From: Candidatus Methanoliparum thermophilum
Lineage (GTDB): Archaea; Halobacteriota; Methanoliparia; Methanoliparales; Methanoliparaceae
Length of the DNA stretch: 43,525 bases
Assembly (NCBI GenBank): GCA_004212075.1
Contig: RXIF01000001.1
Location: 1-43,525 of the forward strand
Reading direction: 5' to 3'
The position numbers were made by a program, and so were the translations under genes. Each line of letters starts with the position of its first letter. Within the stretch, counting starts at the first letter, position 1. A model generated the notes under the pieces. That model worked only from the letters and a program-made list of their open reading frames with translations, did not search any database and was not told the origin of the DNA. Positions 32,392 to 41,028 of this stretch are shown piece by piece.

Positions 32392-33690
32392 CTAATCCGT
32401 TTCCTCATTTTCCATCCTATCATCTATCAATGGCCGATCCATCTCTTCTTCTGCAATCTTATCTAAAATAAAGTATTTCTCTACATAAGCTCTTAATTCT
32501 TTATCAGAGATACATGAAACTCGTTCTCCCTCGTCGTACAATTTTTTTATCTCCTTAGCAATTATTCTTACTCTAGGGTCATCTTTTTTTATAGTTACGT
32601 CGGCATCCAACAAATCTTTTAATGTCTCTTCTATCTTTGCTCGTACAACTTCTCTCCCTGATGTGCTTCCTATTAAAATCCTCCTCTCTCCTCCAACCAA
32701 CTCAGGCGGGTAGGGCTCGTATGTAATAGGGTTTTTTAATACACCAGCAGTATGAATACCACTCTCATGCGCAAAAACGTTCCGTCCAATGATTGCCTTA
32801 TTTGGAGGGACTTTAATACCAATCTCCTTTTGTATATATCTGGAAAATTCTACCAATTTTGAAAGATTATATTTGTTTTCGTATCCTTCAATCCTTGTCG
32901 AGAGGAATAATATAATTTTTTCCATCTCTGCGTTTCCTGCCCTCTCTCCTATACCCAAGAATGTTAGATTACTCCATTGTGCATTGTAAAAATATCCAAC
33001 GATACTGTTTATTACTGCCATTCCAAAATCATCATGCATATGCGTCTCTATCTCTTTAACACCAATCTCCTTTAAATTTTTTATGATTTTAGGAATGCTA
33101 ACCGGTAGAGGGCTCTCTTCGTAAGGTAATCCAACACCAACCGTATCACATATTCTTATTATCGTATCTGGTGCTATATCAAGTATATCCTTTACAAGCG
33201 GAAATACAAAACCATCTAGGTCTGAACGTGTCATATCTTCAAGATGACATCTTGTTTTTAATCCGTGATCGACCGCATATTGTAACGCATCCAAGTATTT
33301 CTCTCTCGCATCTTCCCGAGACATCTTTAGTTTATAATCTAAATGAATATCTGATACGGACATTAGTATACCTACCTCTTTTATCTGGTCAAAATTTAAT
33401 ACCAGATCTATATCTTCAGGATTTGCTCTTGCCCATCCAGTTATCTCGGTTATTCCTTTGTTTCTATTAATCATCGTCTTGGCAGCTATCCTATCCTTAT
33501 TAGAATAAAGGAAGATTTCGGTCTTTTCTATACCCAATTGCTCGAGATATTCGAATATCTTTATAGATTGAGAGAGCTTCATTACGACACCTGGCATTTG
33601 AGAACCGTCCCTTAACGTAGTATCGCTGATTTTTGCAATAAAATTCTCAGGTTTTTGTATTTTTGGTATCTTTAAATCTATTTCTGCCAT
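32392..33690 (-). CDS. Re-citrate synthase-like member of the isopropylmalate/homocitrate synthase family
   Basis: 432 aa, DRE-TIM metallolyase with DTTLRDGSQMPG (23-34) and the metal motif ETHMHDDFGMA. Several segments match Re-citrate synthase more than LeuA, NifV or AksA: KTEIFLYSNKDR, TEITGWARA, GILMSVSDIHL, LKTRCHLEDMTRSDLDGFVF, RICDTVGVGLPYEESPLP and FLGIGERAGNAEMEK. This fits anaerobic citrate formation from acetyl-CoA and oxaloacetate. A C-terminal region (ESGIHTAGVLKNPITYEPYP) is typical of homocitrate/isopropylmalate synthases, so AksA/homocitrate synthase remains the alternative. First gene of the fwd operon; GTGAT ribosome site before ATG 33690. Confidence 0.75.
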   Translation of the reverse strand: MAEIDLKIPKIQKPENFIAKISDTTLRDGSQMPGVVMKLSQSIKIFEYLEQLGIEKTEIFLYSNKDRIAAKTMINRNKGITEITGWARANPEDIDLVLNFDQIKEVGILMSVSDIHLDYKLKMSREDAREKYLDALQYAVDHGLKTRCHLEDMTRSDLDGFVFPLVKDILDIAPDTIIRICDTVGVGLPYEESPLPVSIPKIIKNLKEIGVKEIETHMHDDFGMAVINSIVGYFYNAQWSNLTFLGIGERAGNAEMEKIILFLSTRIEGYENKYNLSKLVEFSRYIQKEIGIKVPPNKAIIGRNVFAHESGIHTAGVLKNPITYEPYPPELVGGERRILIGSTSGREVVRAKIEETLKDLLDADVTIKKDDPRVRIIAKEIKKLYDEGERVSCISDKELRAYVEKYFILDKIAEEEMDRPLIDDRMENEETD

Positions 33691-33985
33691 TTTAGATCAC
33701 ATCTTTGTCTTTTATAAATTATTTTATTAAAAATAAAAACTCATTCAAAGAAACGCCTGTATATCTCTCATTTTATAATCGATGATCGTATCGTTTTTAC
33801 ATTCAATCAAAATTTTTTTATGAAGTATTAACGATCTTTTTAAGAACTCTTCTTTTGTCTACACATAAAACTTTTATCGTATTTATATTTTTTTAAGAAG
33901 TGTCAAATAAACACTATTATTCGTTTTATATTTTAAAATACAATCTACGTTAACTTTATTAGTAAGTTAGGAGCAAGATAAACAG
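33691..33985. promoter_or_regulatory. Divergent promoter region of the fwd operon and a hypothetical gene
   Basis: 295 nt of AT-rich spacer without an ORF. On the minus strand TTTATAAAAG (33711-33720) lies about 22-30 nt before the fwd-operon start and may be its TATA box. Another AT-rich box lies around 33725-33740. On the plus strand, TATATTTTTTTAAG (33883-33896) and TTTTATATTTTAAAA (33925-33939) are possible TATA boxes for the gene at 33986. No operator is obvious. Confidence 0.35.
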
Positions 33986-34510
33986 ATGAAAAGATTTGAA
34001 GATTTGCTCAATGAGTTATCCATTCTTTATAGGAAGAATCCTTTTGGATGGAGAGTATCTATAAAAAAAGAGTCAAGATTTGCCAATATATTTATAACAG
34101 ACTCCAAAAACATATGGCAGATCAAATTAGATAGTATATACAAGGCAAACCCTATTGGAATAGGGAGTAATATAGGAGCTTATTCTGAAAATAAAAATTT
34201 ATTCGATACAAAAACCCCATATTATGGATTGAGATCTATAAAAAACGAAGATATCCAGAATATGCTTATAAACAATGATATAACCTATGCCAAACTATTG
34301 ATCAATGAAATATTAAATAGGCCGATTGTTACTATCGATGATATACAAGAGAACGACGAAAATTATGGTTTTTTAAGCGGTCCGATACATTTTAGCCAAG
34401 AATCAGATAAGAGTTTTCTCTCTAATAATCAAAAAAAACTTGATAAAAAATTAGACGATAGTCTTGATAAACTATTATTCAGAAAAGGGCATGAAATAGA
34501 GTACCTTTGA
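33986..34510 (+). CDS. Hypothetical protein, 174 aa
   Basis: No family recognised. The first two thirds look globular and mixed alpha/beta: LLNELSILYRKNPFGWRVSI, ITDSKNIWQIKLDSIYKANP, TPYYGLRSIKNEDIQNM. The C-terminal 40 residues are lysine-, aspartate- and serine-rich and probably disordered or helical. No membrane helix, signal or cysteine motif. The ATG follows a GGAGC-type ribosome site (33970-33974). It stands alone between the fwd operon and tRNA-Thr. Confidence 0.6.
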   Translation: MKRFEDLLNELSILYRKNPFGWRVSIKKESRFANIFITDSKNIWQIKLDSIYKANPIGIGSNIGAYSENKNLFDTKTPYYGLRSIKNEDIQNMLINNDITYAKLLINEILNRPIVTIDDIQENDENYGFLSGPIHFSQESDKSFLSNNQKKLDKKLDDSLDKLLFRKGHEIEYL

Positions 34511-34555
34511 TGATGGTCGGATATGTATAGGAGACGGCTGTCACAACGATCGATA

Positions 34556-34628
34556 AGCCTCGGAGGGGATTTGAACCCCCGACCTGCTGATTACGAGTCA
34601 GCCGCTCTGCCAACTGAGCCACCGAGGC
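34556..34628 (-). tRNA. tRNA-Thr (anticodon CGT)
   Basis: Minus-strand cloverleaf with acceptor arms GCCTCGG and CCGAGGC (34622-34628 and 34557-34563), discriminator T as in archaeal tRNA-Thr, anticodon stem GCTGA/TCAGC, loop CTCGTAA giving CGT, and T-arm GGTTCAAATCC. CCA is not encoded. No intron. Confidence 0.95.
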
Positions 34629-34644
34629 TTTATATCATCCTTTT

Positions 34645-35886
34645 TTATAATTCTATATCTGGTATTTTAAATCTTGTTTTAGATTTTTCTAATGCCTCTA
34701 TCCCAGGAAGCTTTTCTCCCGATAGAAACTCGATACTTGCCCCTCCGCCTGTACTTATATGACTCACTTTTTTTTCTAGATTTAACATATGTGCAACAGA
34801 TGCAGTATGACCGCCACCTATTATCGAATGTTTTGCCTCTCCAGCTGCACGCAAAATCTCATATGTGCCGTATGAAAACTCTTTCTCCTCAAATATACCC
34901 GCAGGCCCATTTATGATAACTATCTCTGACTCTTTAATTAATTTGGAAAACTTTACAAATGTCTCTATACCAATATCGCATATAGGGTATTTGGTAGGAA
35001 GGGATACAATATCTATATCTTCTCTCTTTCCATCTTTTTTTACTGCCAGATCCACAGGCAGTATTATTTTATCTGGGTTCTCTTTCAAGATCTTTTTTGC
35101 CTCATCTTTATATTCTAAAACCCCCTCTCGTTTTAAATTTTCAATATTTTGTTCTCCTATATCTATCCCTTTGGAGAACAAAAAAAAATTTGCGACCAAT
35201 CCAACCAACAATATCTTATCCACTTTTTTTCCATTTAATATATTCTTTATAACTTTTAATGTATCCGACACTTTGTTGCCACCAAAAACGAATGTTGCGG
35301 GAGAAGAATTGTTATTCAATGCCAGACTCAATTCATTGATCTCTTTTTCCATCAATAATCCTGCAGAAGATGGCATAACCAATGGAAAACCTACTATGCT
35401 CGGCTGAGCACGATGAGATGCCGCAAAAGCATCGTTTATATATAAATCTGCCAAATTAGATAACGTCTTTACAAAAATAGTCTGAGTCATCATCTCTGGT
35501 GACATATCTATAACCTCTTCAGATAAAAACCGAACATTTTCTAAAAGGATGATATCACCATTTTCCATCTTTTTTATCTTCTCTCGAGCGTACTTCCCGA
35601 TTATATCCTCCACGTATCCTATCGGTCTATTTAAAACCTCTTCTAATTTATTTTTATGTGATTTTAACGTAGTGAAATCCTTTTTGGCTGGTCTACTTTG
35701 ATGTGCAAGCAATACCACTTTAGAGTCATCTAAAGCGTATATAGTTTTTTTATGGCTTTTAAACCTTGTATCATCCAAAATTTCTCCTGTTTCAGGATTC
35801 AATGGGGAATTTATATCGATCCTGAGAAGAACAACCTTATTATCCGTGTTAAGATCATCGAGAGTATAGTAAGGCCTCGAATTCAA
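34645..35886 (-). CDS. pgk: Phosphoglycerate kinase
   Basis: 413 aa, archaeal-type. VVLLRIDINSPLNPETGEI (substrate loop), LLAHQSRPAK, NGDIILLENVRF, YINDAFAASHRAQPSIVGFP, FVFGGNKVSDTL, and the ATP-binding end IIGGGHTASVAH and ISTGGGASIEFLSGEKLPGI. It interconverts 1,3-bisphosphoglycerate and 3-phosphoglycerate in gluconeogenesis/glycolysis. It lies 7 nt behind the AAA ATPase gene and is probably co-transcribed with it. Confidence 0.96.
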   Translation of the reverse strand: MNSRPYYTLDDLNTDNKVVLLRIDINSPLNPETGEILDDTRFKSHKKTIYALDDSKVVLLAHQSRPAKKDFTTLKSHKNKLEEVLNRPIGYVEDIIGKYAREKIKKMENGDIILLENVRFLSEEVIDMSPEMMTQTIFVKTLSNLADLYINDAFAASHRAQPSIVGFPLVMPSSAGLLMEKEINELSLALNNNSSPATFVFGGNKVSDTLKVIKNILNGKKVDKILLVGLVANFFLFSKGIDIGEQNIENLKREGVLEYKDEAKKILKENPDKIILPVDLAVKKDGKREDIDIVSLPTKYPICDIGIETFVKFSKLIKESEIVIINGPAGIFEEKEFSYGTYEILRAAGEAKHSIIGGGHTASVAHMLNLEKKVSHISTGGGASIEFLSGEKLPGIEALEKSKTRFKIPDIEL

Positions 35887-35893
35887 CTGTATA

Positions 35894-36973
35894 TCACCTA
35901 TAAAGATTATTTGCAGGTAAGTTTCTTTTTTTCTTCATTATTATCTCGCTATCATTAAAAGCAGAGATCAAGTGTTCTTCTTTTACTTCCTTTTCATCAT
36001 TTATTAATGCTCTATGTAATGCAACCTTTAATACTTTCTCTACTATATCCCTTCCTGAATAACCTTCTAAATATCTTGCAAACTTTTTTAGATTTATTTT
36101 GTCGGAAAAAGGGATCGGATACGTCTTCATATATCTTTTCAAAATCTCTAATCTATCTGAAAAATTAGGTAAGGTAAACTCAATCTCCTCTTCAAATCTG
36201 TTTTTTATCGCGTTATCTAGGACGTTTGGTAAGTTTGTTGCTGCTATAAGGCATACACCTCTTCTATCTTTGATACCATCCATCTCTGTAATCAATGCGT
36301 TTACTATCTCTGAGACATCTCCACGTAATTCCTGATATCTCCTATCAAGGGCTATAGCATCGATCTCGTCTATGAATATTATACAAGGCGCGTTCTTCTC
36401 AGCATAATCGTATAATCGATGAATGTTACTCGATCCTTCCCCTACAAATCCGCCTATTAAACTAGTCGCGTTTATACATACCATCTCTGCATTGGTCTCA
36501 GAAACAAGAGCTTTTGCCAGCATAGTCTTGCCTGTTCCAGAGGGACCATAAAAGAGTATGTTTTTGGGAGCCCAATCTCCAAATTTATCTGGATCTTGTA
36601 AAAACATTTTTATAACGCTGCATTTAGATTTTGCAGATTTTTGTCCTATCACATCGCTAAATTTTATACGATATTCTTTTTTAAAATCTTCTTCGATCTC
36701 TTCATCAATCTCATCTACTATCTCTTCTTCCAAAAGTATTACTGTAGATTCATCTATAATAGAATTTTCTGGTTCTACAATAACGGCTTTAAAAGCAAAA
36801 CCTGGGCTGATATATTTATCAAATAGATAATCACCCTTTTTTACACACATTCCAATCCATTGTTCCTTCACATATTTTTCAAACAACTCTTTATTTTTAA
36901 TGATCGGTTTTTCCTCGCATCCAGTAATCATAGGAAAACCCGCATTTTTCAGCATAAGATATTTTGTATTCAT
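35894..36973 (-). CDS. AAA+ ATPase of the FtsH/Cdc48-like branch
   Basis: 359 aa from ATG 36973; a TTG at 37009 is a possible earlier start. N-terminal 110 residues are archaea-specific (YVKEQWIGMCVKKGDYLFDK), then SDVIGQKSAK, Walker A YGPSGTGKTMLAKAL, pore-like MVCINATSLIGGFVGEGS, Walker B IIFIDEIDAIALDRRYQEL, sensor 1 LIAATNLPNVLDNAIKNRFE, and a lid with YLEGYSGRDIVEKVLK. Single ATPase domain, no protease or membrane segment: an unfoldase or chaperone-like protein of unknown target. Upstream of pgk in one unit. Confidence 0.85.
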   Translation of the reverse strand: MNTKYLMLKNAGFPMITGCEEKPIIKNKELFEKYVKEQWIGMCVKKGDYLFDKYISPGFAFKAVIVEPENSIIDESTVILLEEEIVDEIDEEIEEDFKKEYRIKFSDVIGQKSAKSKCSVIKMFLQDPDKFGDWAPKNILFYGPSGTGKTMLAKALVSETNAEMVCINATSLIGGFVGEGSSNIHRLYDYAEKNAPCIIFIDEIDAIALDRRYQELRGDVSEIVNALITEMDGIKDRRGVCLIAATNLPNVLDNAIKNRFEEEIEFTLPNFSDRLEILKRYMKTYPIPFSDKINLKKFARYLEGYSGRDIVEKVLKVALHRALINDEKEVKEEHLISAFNDSEIIMKKKRNLPANNLYR

Positions 36974-37206
36974 CTTTGTTTCATCTTTTTTAATATCTAT
37001 TGGTTGCAATTTTTTTACACCTTCTATAACATTTTATCTTTTAAACTTATTCTTTATCAATATGTATATAGCCAAATATTAACTTTTTTATACTTTTTTA
37101 TCTACGTCGAAGATAGAAGCTATCCAGAATATCTTTTGTTCTTAATTATGATAAGTAATACATTTTATTAAATACTATCTATTTAATTTTTTTATAGGCG
37201 ATAAAG

Positions 37207-37752
37207 ATGGTCAGAACATTCATATCGATAGATCTTCCAGATAATATTAAAGATAATTTATACGAGATCGAAGAGAATATAAATATAGATGGCATTAAAC
37301 TCGTAAAGCGCGATAATCTTCATATTACATTAAAATTTATCGGAGAAGTCTCTCAGATCAAAATAGATGAGATTATACAAAATCTCTTCAATATATGTTT
37401 TAAACCATTCAAATTGAAAATAGAAAGTTTAGGAGCTTTTCCTACAAAAAAAAATGCACGGATAGTCTGGATTGGTGCCAAAGGAGATGATATTTTTCCT
37501 CTTGTTGATTCTATTGAGACAGAACTAAAAAGATTAAAATTTAAAACAGACGAACGGTTTCATCCACACATTACTATTGCAAGAGTCAAAAAGCAGAACA
37601 AAGATATAAAAGACAGAATAAAAAAATTTTTAGATGATAATCATAATATAGAGATTGGATCTGTGTTGGTAGATAACTTCAGATTAAAAAAAAGCACATT
37701 AACCGGCAAAGGACCGATATATGAGACAATCAAAGAGTTCAAAATGGAATAA
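37207..37752 (+). CDS. thpR: RNA 2',3'-cyclic phosphodiesterase (ThpR/LigT family)
   Basis: 181 aa, 2H phosphoesterase. Both catalytic motifs are present: LHITLKFIGEV (His39) and FHPHITIARVKK in the second half. RTFISIDLPDNIK is the usual N-terminus. It hydrolyses 2',3'-cyclic RNA ends and in archaea is commonly found with the CCA-adding enzyme, as here: the next gene overlaps its 3' end by 32 nt. Confidence 0.93.
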   Translation: MVRTFISIDLPDNIKDNLYEIEENINIDGIKLVKRDNLHITLKFIGEVSQIKIDEIIQNLFNICFKPFKLKIESLGAFPTKKNARIVWIGAKGDDIFPLVDSIETELKRLKFKTDERFHPHITIARVKKQNKDIKDRIKKFLDDNHNIEIGSVLVDNFRLKKSTLTGKGPIYETIKEFKME

Positions 37753-39124
37753 CCTTACATCCAAAAAGAGTTTGATAGATAATATAAAAGAGAATGTCTT
37801 ATCGAAGATAAAGCCAAGAGAGAAGGATATAAATCTGGTAAAAAGAGTAGCCAAGGATGTTAAAGAGAGAATATTAAAAGAGGCGAAAAATCTTGATATA
37901 GATATTTCCGTCCAACTTGTAGGTTCTGCAGCAAGAGATACTTGGATTTTAAATGGAAAAAGGATGGATATAGATCTATTTGTCTTATTTCCTACCAATG
38001 TCGATGAAAAATTTCTTGAAGAAACGGGAATATATCTAATAGAGCGTGCAATGGAGGGATGGACACTTAAACAGAGATATGCTGAACACCCTTATGTGAG
38101 AGCATCCATCGATAAAGATATAGATGGAGAAAAGATGCATTTTGATATAGATATAGTACCTTGTTTTGATGTACAAGACCCTTCTCATATAATATCTGCT
38201 GTAGATAGGACACCGCATCATAACAGATACGTAATGGAGCGAATAAAAGGTAGAGAGGGTGAAGTAATACTTTTAAAAAAATTTTTAGAAGTTTTAGGCA
38301 TATATGGTTCGGATAATAAGACAAAAGGTTTCTCTGGATATCTCTGTGAACTCTTGATTATAAAATATGGTAGTTTTGAAGATCTGCTGCTCGATGCGTC
38401 CAATTGGAGACCTCCCATCTATGAAGGTATCGGTTGTTATGATAAAAAGGACCCTTTGATATTTATAGATCCAGTTGATCCAAAAAGAAATGTTGCAGCC
38501 GCTCTCTCATATAATAACTTGTGCATATTCATAGATGCATCAAGAAATTTTTTAGAAAATCCATCAGAATCCTATTTTAGAAAAAGAGAGATCGTGATAA
38601 AAACATACGATGAATTAAAAAACTTTTTTACAGAGAGACGGACCTATATCTTGGCTATATCTCTGCACCTTCCAGATCTTGCAGAGGATATAATATATCC
38701 CCAACTGGAGAGATCCAAAGATGGGATCAAAAAGGGATTGGAAGAGAATTCTTTCAAAATATTAAACTCATATATCTACTATAATCAAGATGAGGCGATG
38801 ATCATATTTGAGTTTGAAGTATGGAGATTGCCAAAAATTACAAAGCATATTGGTCCAAAGGTTTTTGACAAAAAGTCGGCTGATAGATTTAAAGAGGTTA
38901 ATAAAGATTATAAAGTATTTATAGAAGAATGTAGGTATATCGTAGAGAAAGAGAGAAATTTTTCGTCTCCAGATGAGTTTTTAGAAAATAATATCTTAAA
39001 ATGTGCTTTAGGTAAGGATATCCGTCGTTTAATCGAGAATAAAGAATATAATCTATCAAGCATGGAAGAACTTTTAATTAAAAAAGATGTTAGACAGTTC
39101 TTATCCGAGATATACTTTAGATGA
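37721..39124 (+). CDS. cca: CCA tRNA nucleotidyltransferase, archaeal class I
   Basis: 467 aa. Nucleotidyltransferase core VQLVGSAARDTWI followed by RMDIDLFVLFP with the two metal-binding aspartates, and DIDIVPCFDV carrying the third. The central domain has KKFLEVLGIYGSDNKTKGFS and GYLCELLIIKYGSF; IDPVDPKRNVAAALS is another hallmark. It adds or repairs the 3' CCA of tRNAs, which is needed because none of the three tRNA genes here encodes CCA. Complete. The exact start inside thpR is not certain. Confidence 0.96.
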   Translation: MRQSKSSKWNNLTSKKSLIDNIKENVLSKIKPREKDINLVKRVAKDVKERILKEAKNLDIDISVQLVGSAARDTWILNGKRMDIDLFVLFPTNVDEKFLEETGIYLIERAMEGWTLKQRYAEHPYVRASIDKDIDGEKMHFDIDIVPCFDVQDPSHIISAVDRTPHHNRYVMERIKGREGEVILLKKFLEVLGIYGSDNKTKGFSGYLCELLIIKYGSFEDLLLDASNWRPPIYEGIGCYDKKDPLIFIDPVDPKRNVAAALSYNNLCIFIDASRNFLENPSESYFRKREIVIKTYDELKNFFTERRTYILAISLHLPDLAEDIIYPQLERSKDGIKKGLEENSFKILNSYIYYNQDEAMIIFEFEVWRLPKITKHIGPKVFDKKSADRFKEVNKDYKVFIEECRYIVEKERNFSSPDEFLENNILKCALGKDIRRLIENKEYNLSSMEELLIKKDVRQFLSEIYFR

Positions 39125-39203
39125 ACCAAAAGTTCGTGATATGATCCATATTGTAAAAAGGTCAGTCTATTCTCTGGTAAACCTTTTTTAATACACTTAT
39201 CTC

Positions 39204-39482
39204 TTAAAACCTGCTATAAAAATCGGTTGGTATATATTCTGTCTTTCCCAGCACCAAAAACCCGTTTTTTGCTAACACTTCATTCTTCTTTATCGGAGAA
39301 AAATAAATAATCACGTTTCTACAGAATATGAGATCAAAAAATCTTGAAAAAGGCATGTTCGTTAAATTGTGATACTTAAACTTTACCATCTTAGCAATGC
39401 TCTCTTTAACCCTGTATTTATCTGTTATCCTGATTAGATAATTGGAAAGAATATGCATAGTCATCTCTGGACAGAGTATCAA
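39204..39482 (-). pseudogene. Truncated CheR-type chemoreceptor methyltransferase remnant
   Basis: The 92-codon frame reads SNYLIRITDKYRVKESIAKM, VKFKYHNLTNMPF, then FDLIFCRNVIIYFS, and NGFLVLGKTEYIP. These are the middle and end of a CheR catalytic domain. The SAM-binding half is absent, and the spacer between IYFS and NGFL is shorter than usual by roughly ten residues. No other chemotaxis or archaellum gene lies in the window. A dead fragment. Confidence 0.75.
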
Positions 39483-39500
39483 ACTAGTATTAAAGAGATA

Positions 39501-40205
39501 TTAGATAAGACCATCTGCAATGAGATGCTGAATATACTCTTTTACTCCTTTTTCATGACCTGCACCAATTATTGCAACAATTTTTTTATCTTTATTGTCT
39601 TTAACTAGTTCTACAAGCTTTTTTGCCATATACAGATCTCTTTCATCTATAAGTATTTTAGCAACATTAGGAAATTTTTTCTCAACTTCTTTAATGAGAT
39701 CATCCACCGTATCTTCCTCAATAATAGAATCTATCTTTTCTAAATCTTTTTTTCTAATAAATAAAGACCCTAAAATAGAAAAAAAAGCTTTTATTTTTTC
39801 TTTTATAGTTAAACTATCAAGCAATAAATTAAGTGTTGTCCGTATATCTCTATCGATCAATACAATGCTTGCACCGATCTTATTCGCTTCATCAATAGCA
39901 GCAACCATCTCTTCGCCAGGGTTTATCTCTACTTTCTTTCCTAGTCTTTTCTGAATACCGGCTAGGATCGTATTCGTTAAATTAAAACGAAGATCTTTGG
40001 ATTTTATGTTATTTTTAATAGGTACTTCTTCTTTGCGAATTAAACCATTGAATCGTTCTTTATCCAATTCTAACGCAATAATATCCGGTTTTTCGTTTCG
40101 TATAATCTCTCTTACCTTTTCTACACTCTTTGATGAGATATGAGCAACACCAATTATCTTGATGTTCTCTAAATCATCGTTGTATATATCATTCATATAA
40201 TCCAC
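39501..40205 (-). CDS. TraB/TIKI-family protein
   Basis: 234 aa. IKIIGVAHISSKSVEKV (the GxxH motif), ALELDKERFNGL (ExD/R motif), GEEMVAAIDEANKIGASIVL and a late IIGAGHEKGV fit the TraB/PrgY/TIKI domain. The Cterminal membrane region found in many archaeal TraB proteins (total about 390 aa) is absent, so this is the short soluble form, or it has been truncated. Family members are putative metallopeptidases; the substrate is unknown. Confidence 0.8.
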   Translation of the reverse strand: MDYMNDIYNDDLENIKIIGVAHISSKSVEKVREIIRNEKPDIIALELDKERFNGLIRKEEVPIKNNIKSKDLRFNLTNTILAGIQKRLGKKVEINPGEEMVAAIDEANKIGASIVLIDRDIRTTLNLLLDSLTIKEKIKAFFSILGSLFIRKKDLEKIDSIIEEDTVDDLIKEVEKKFPNVAKILIDERDLYMAKKLVELVKDNKDKKIVAIIGAGHEKGVKEYIQHLIADGLI

Positions 40206-40254
40206 ATATTGACAAAAATTATATCTTCTATTAATGTATTAAAAATAATTTTGT

Positions 40255-40928
40255 ATGTCTGAAAGGAAGATAACTTATGCTATATTAATTATAGTAATCT
40301 TAGTAGTTAGTATCTTATCTATTTATATATCACCATTGACATCATTATCATTAAAGGATTTCCATCTCAACCAACCAGCAAACGCCTCCATCAAGATAGT
40401 CGGTGTTACAGAAGAGGGAGAAGGTGTAGTCTCTACGTTAACCGTTGAGATAAAACCAGGAAATGGCCGTATTTTGATGGATACTAACGTTTTAACTGGA
40501 TTTTATACACAATATTCCTTGAAAAAGGCTGTGCAGGTAGCAGAAAATATCACAAAATTTAGTGTAGATTCAGAAAACACCGAGGCAATAGACGGAGAGT
40601 CGGCTGGCGCTGCAATAGATGGATACGAGATTCCAGAGGATATTACGATAACTGGTATAATAAACGAGGATGGAACGATTGGGCATGTAGGTAGCTTATT
40701 CGAAAAGGCAGAAGCAGCTGTAAAATCCGGTATAAACCTGTTTTTGTTGCCTGATGGTCAGTCAAACGTGGTTATATACAGACCGCTTTATAAAATAGAT
40801 TTTTTGGTAGATTCATCGTTATAACTAGACCAATCAAGATCGATTTAGTAAAATATATGGATGAAAACTATAATATGAAAGTTATAGAGGTCGCAACGAT
40901 AGAAGACGCTATTAAATATGTATTTTGA
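40255..40928 (+). pseudogene. Membrane-anchored Lon-like (S16) protease, internally deleted and frameshifted
   Basis: An N-terminal helix (ITYAILIIVILVVSILSIYI) is followed by an S16 protease domain with the catalytic dyad present as S116 (DGESAGAA) and K151 (VGSLFEKAEAA). Two lesions are visible. Between SAGAA and IDGYEI about eight residues of the usual helix are missing. The frame ends at 40824, but the other frame continues as a perfect family C-terminus (GRFIVITRPIKIDLV ... KVIEVATIEDAIKYVF, stop 40926-40928). Adding one T to the T6 run at 40800-40805 restores DFFGRFIVITRP. The frameshift could be a sequencing error; the deletion is harder to explain that way. Confidence 0.75.
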
Positions 40929-41028
40929 AGAATTTTATTATTACTTGTCGGGTAATCGTAATAAAGATAAAAGATAGTTTTTTAAATGAAACAAACGCAA
41001 TCTTAAAAAGGAGTGCCTGATTGTAAAA
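40929..41028. other. Spacer before the hps-rraA gene
   Basis: About 100 nt, no ORF. GGAG at 41010-41013 is 15 nt from the ATG at 41029, a long spacing for a ribosome site. TTTTTTAAAT (40979-40987) is the nearest TATA-like run, about 45 nt upstream. Confidence 0.35.

Noticed and set aside
34523-34762. 79-codon plus-strand ORF containing GGDLNPRPADYESAALPTE
   Set aside because: This is the antisense reading of tRNA-Thr, a classic false ORF, and it also runs into the 3' end of pgk.
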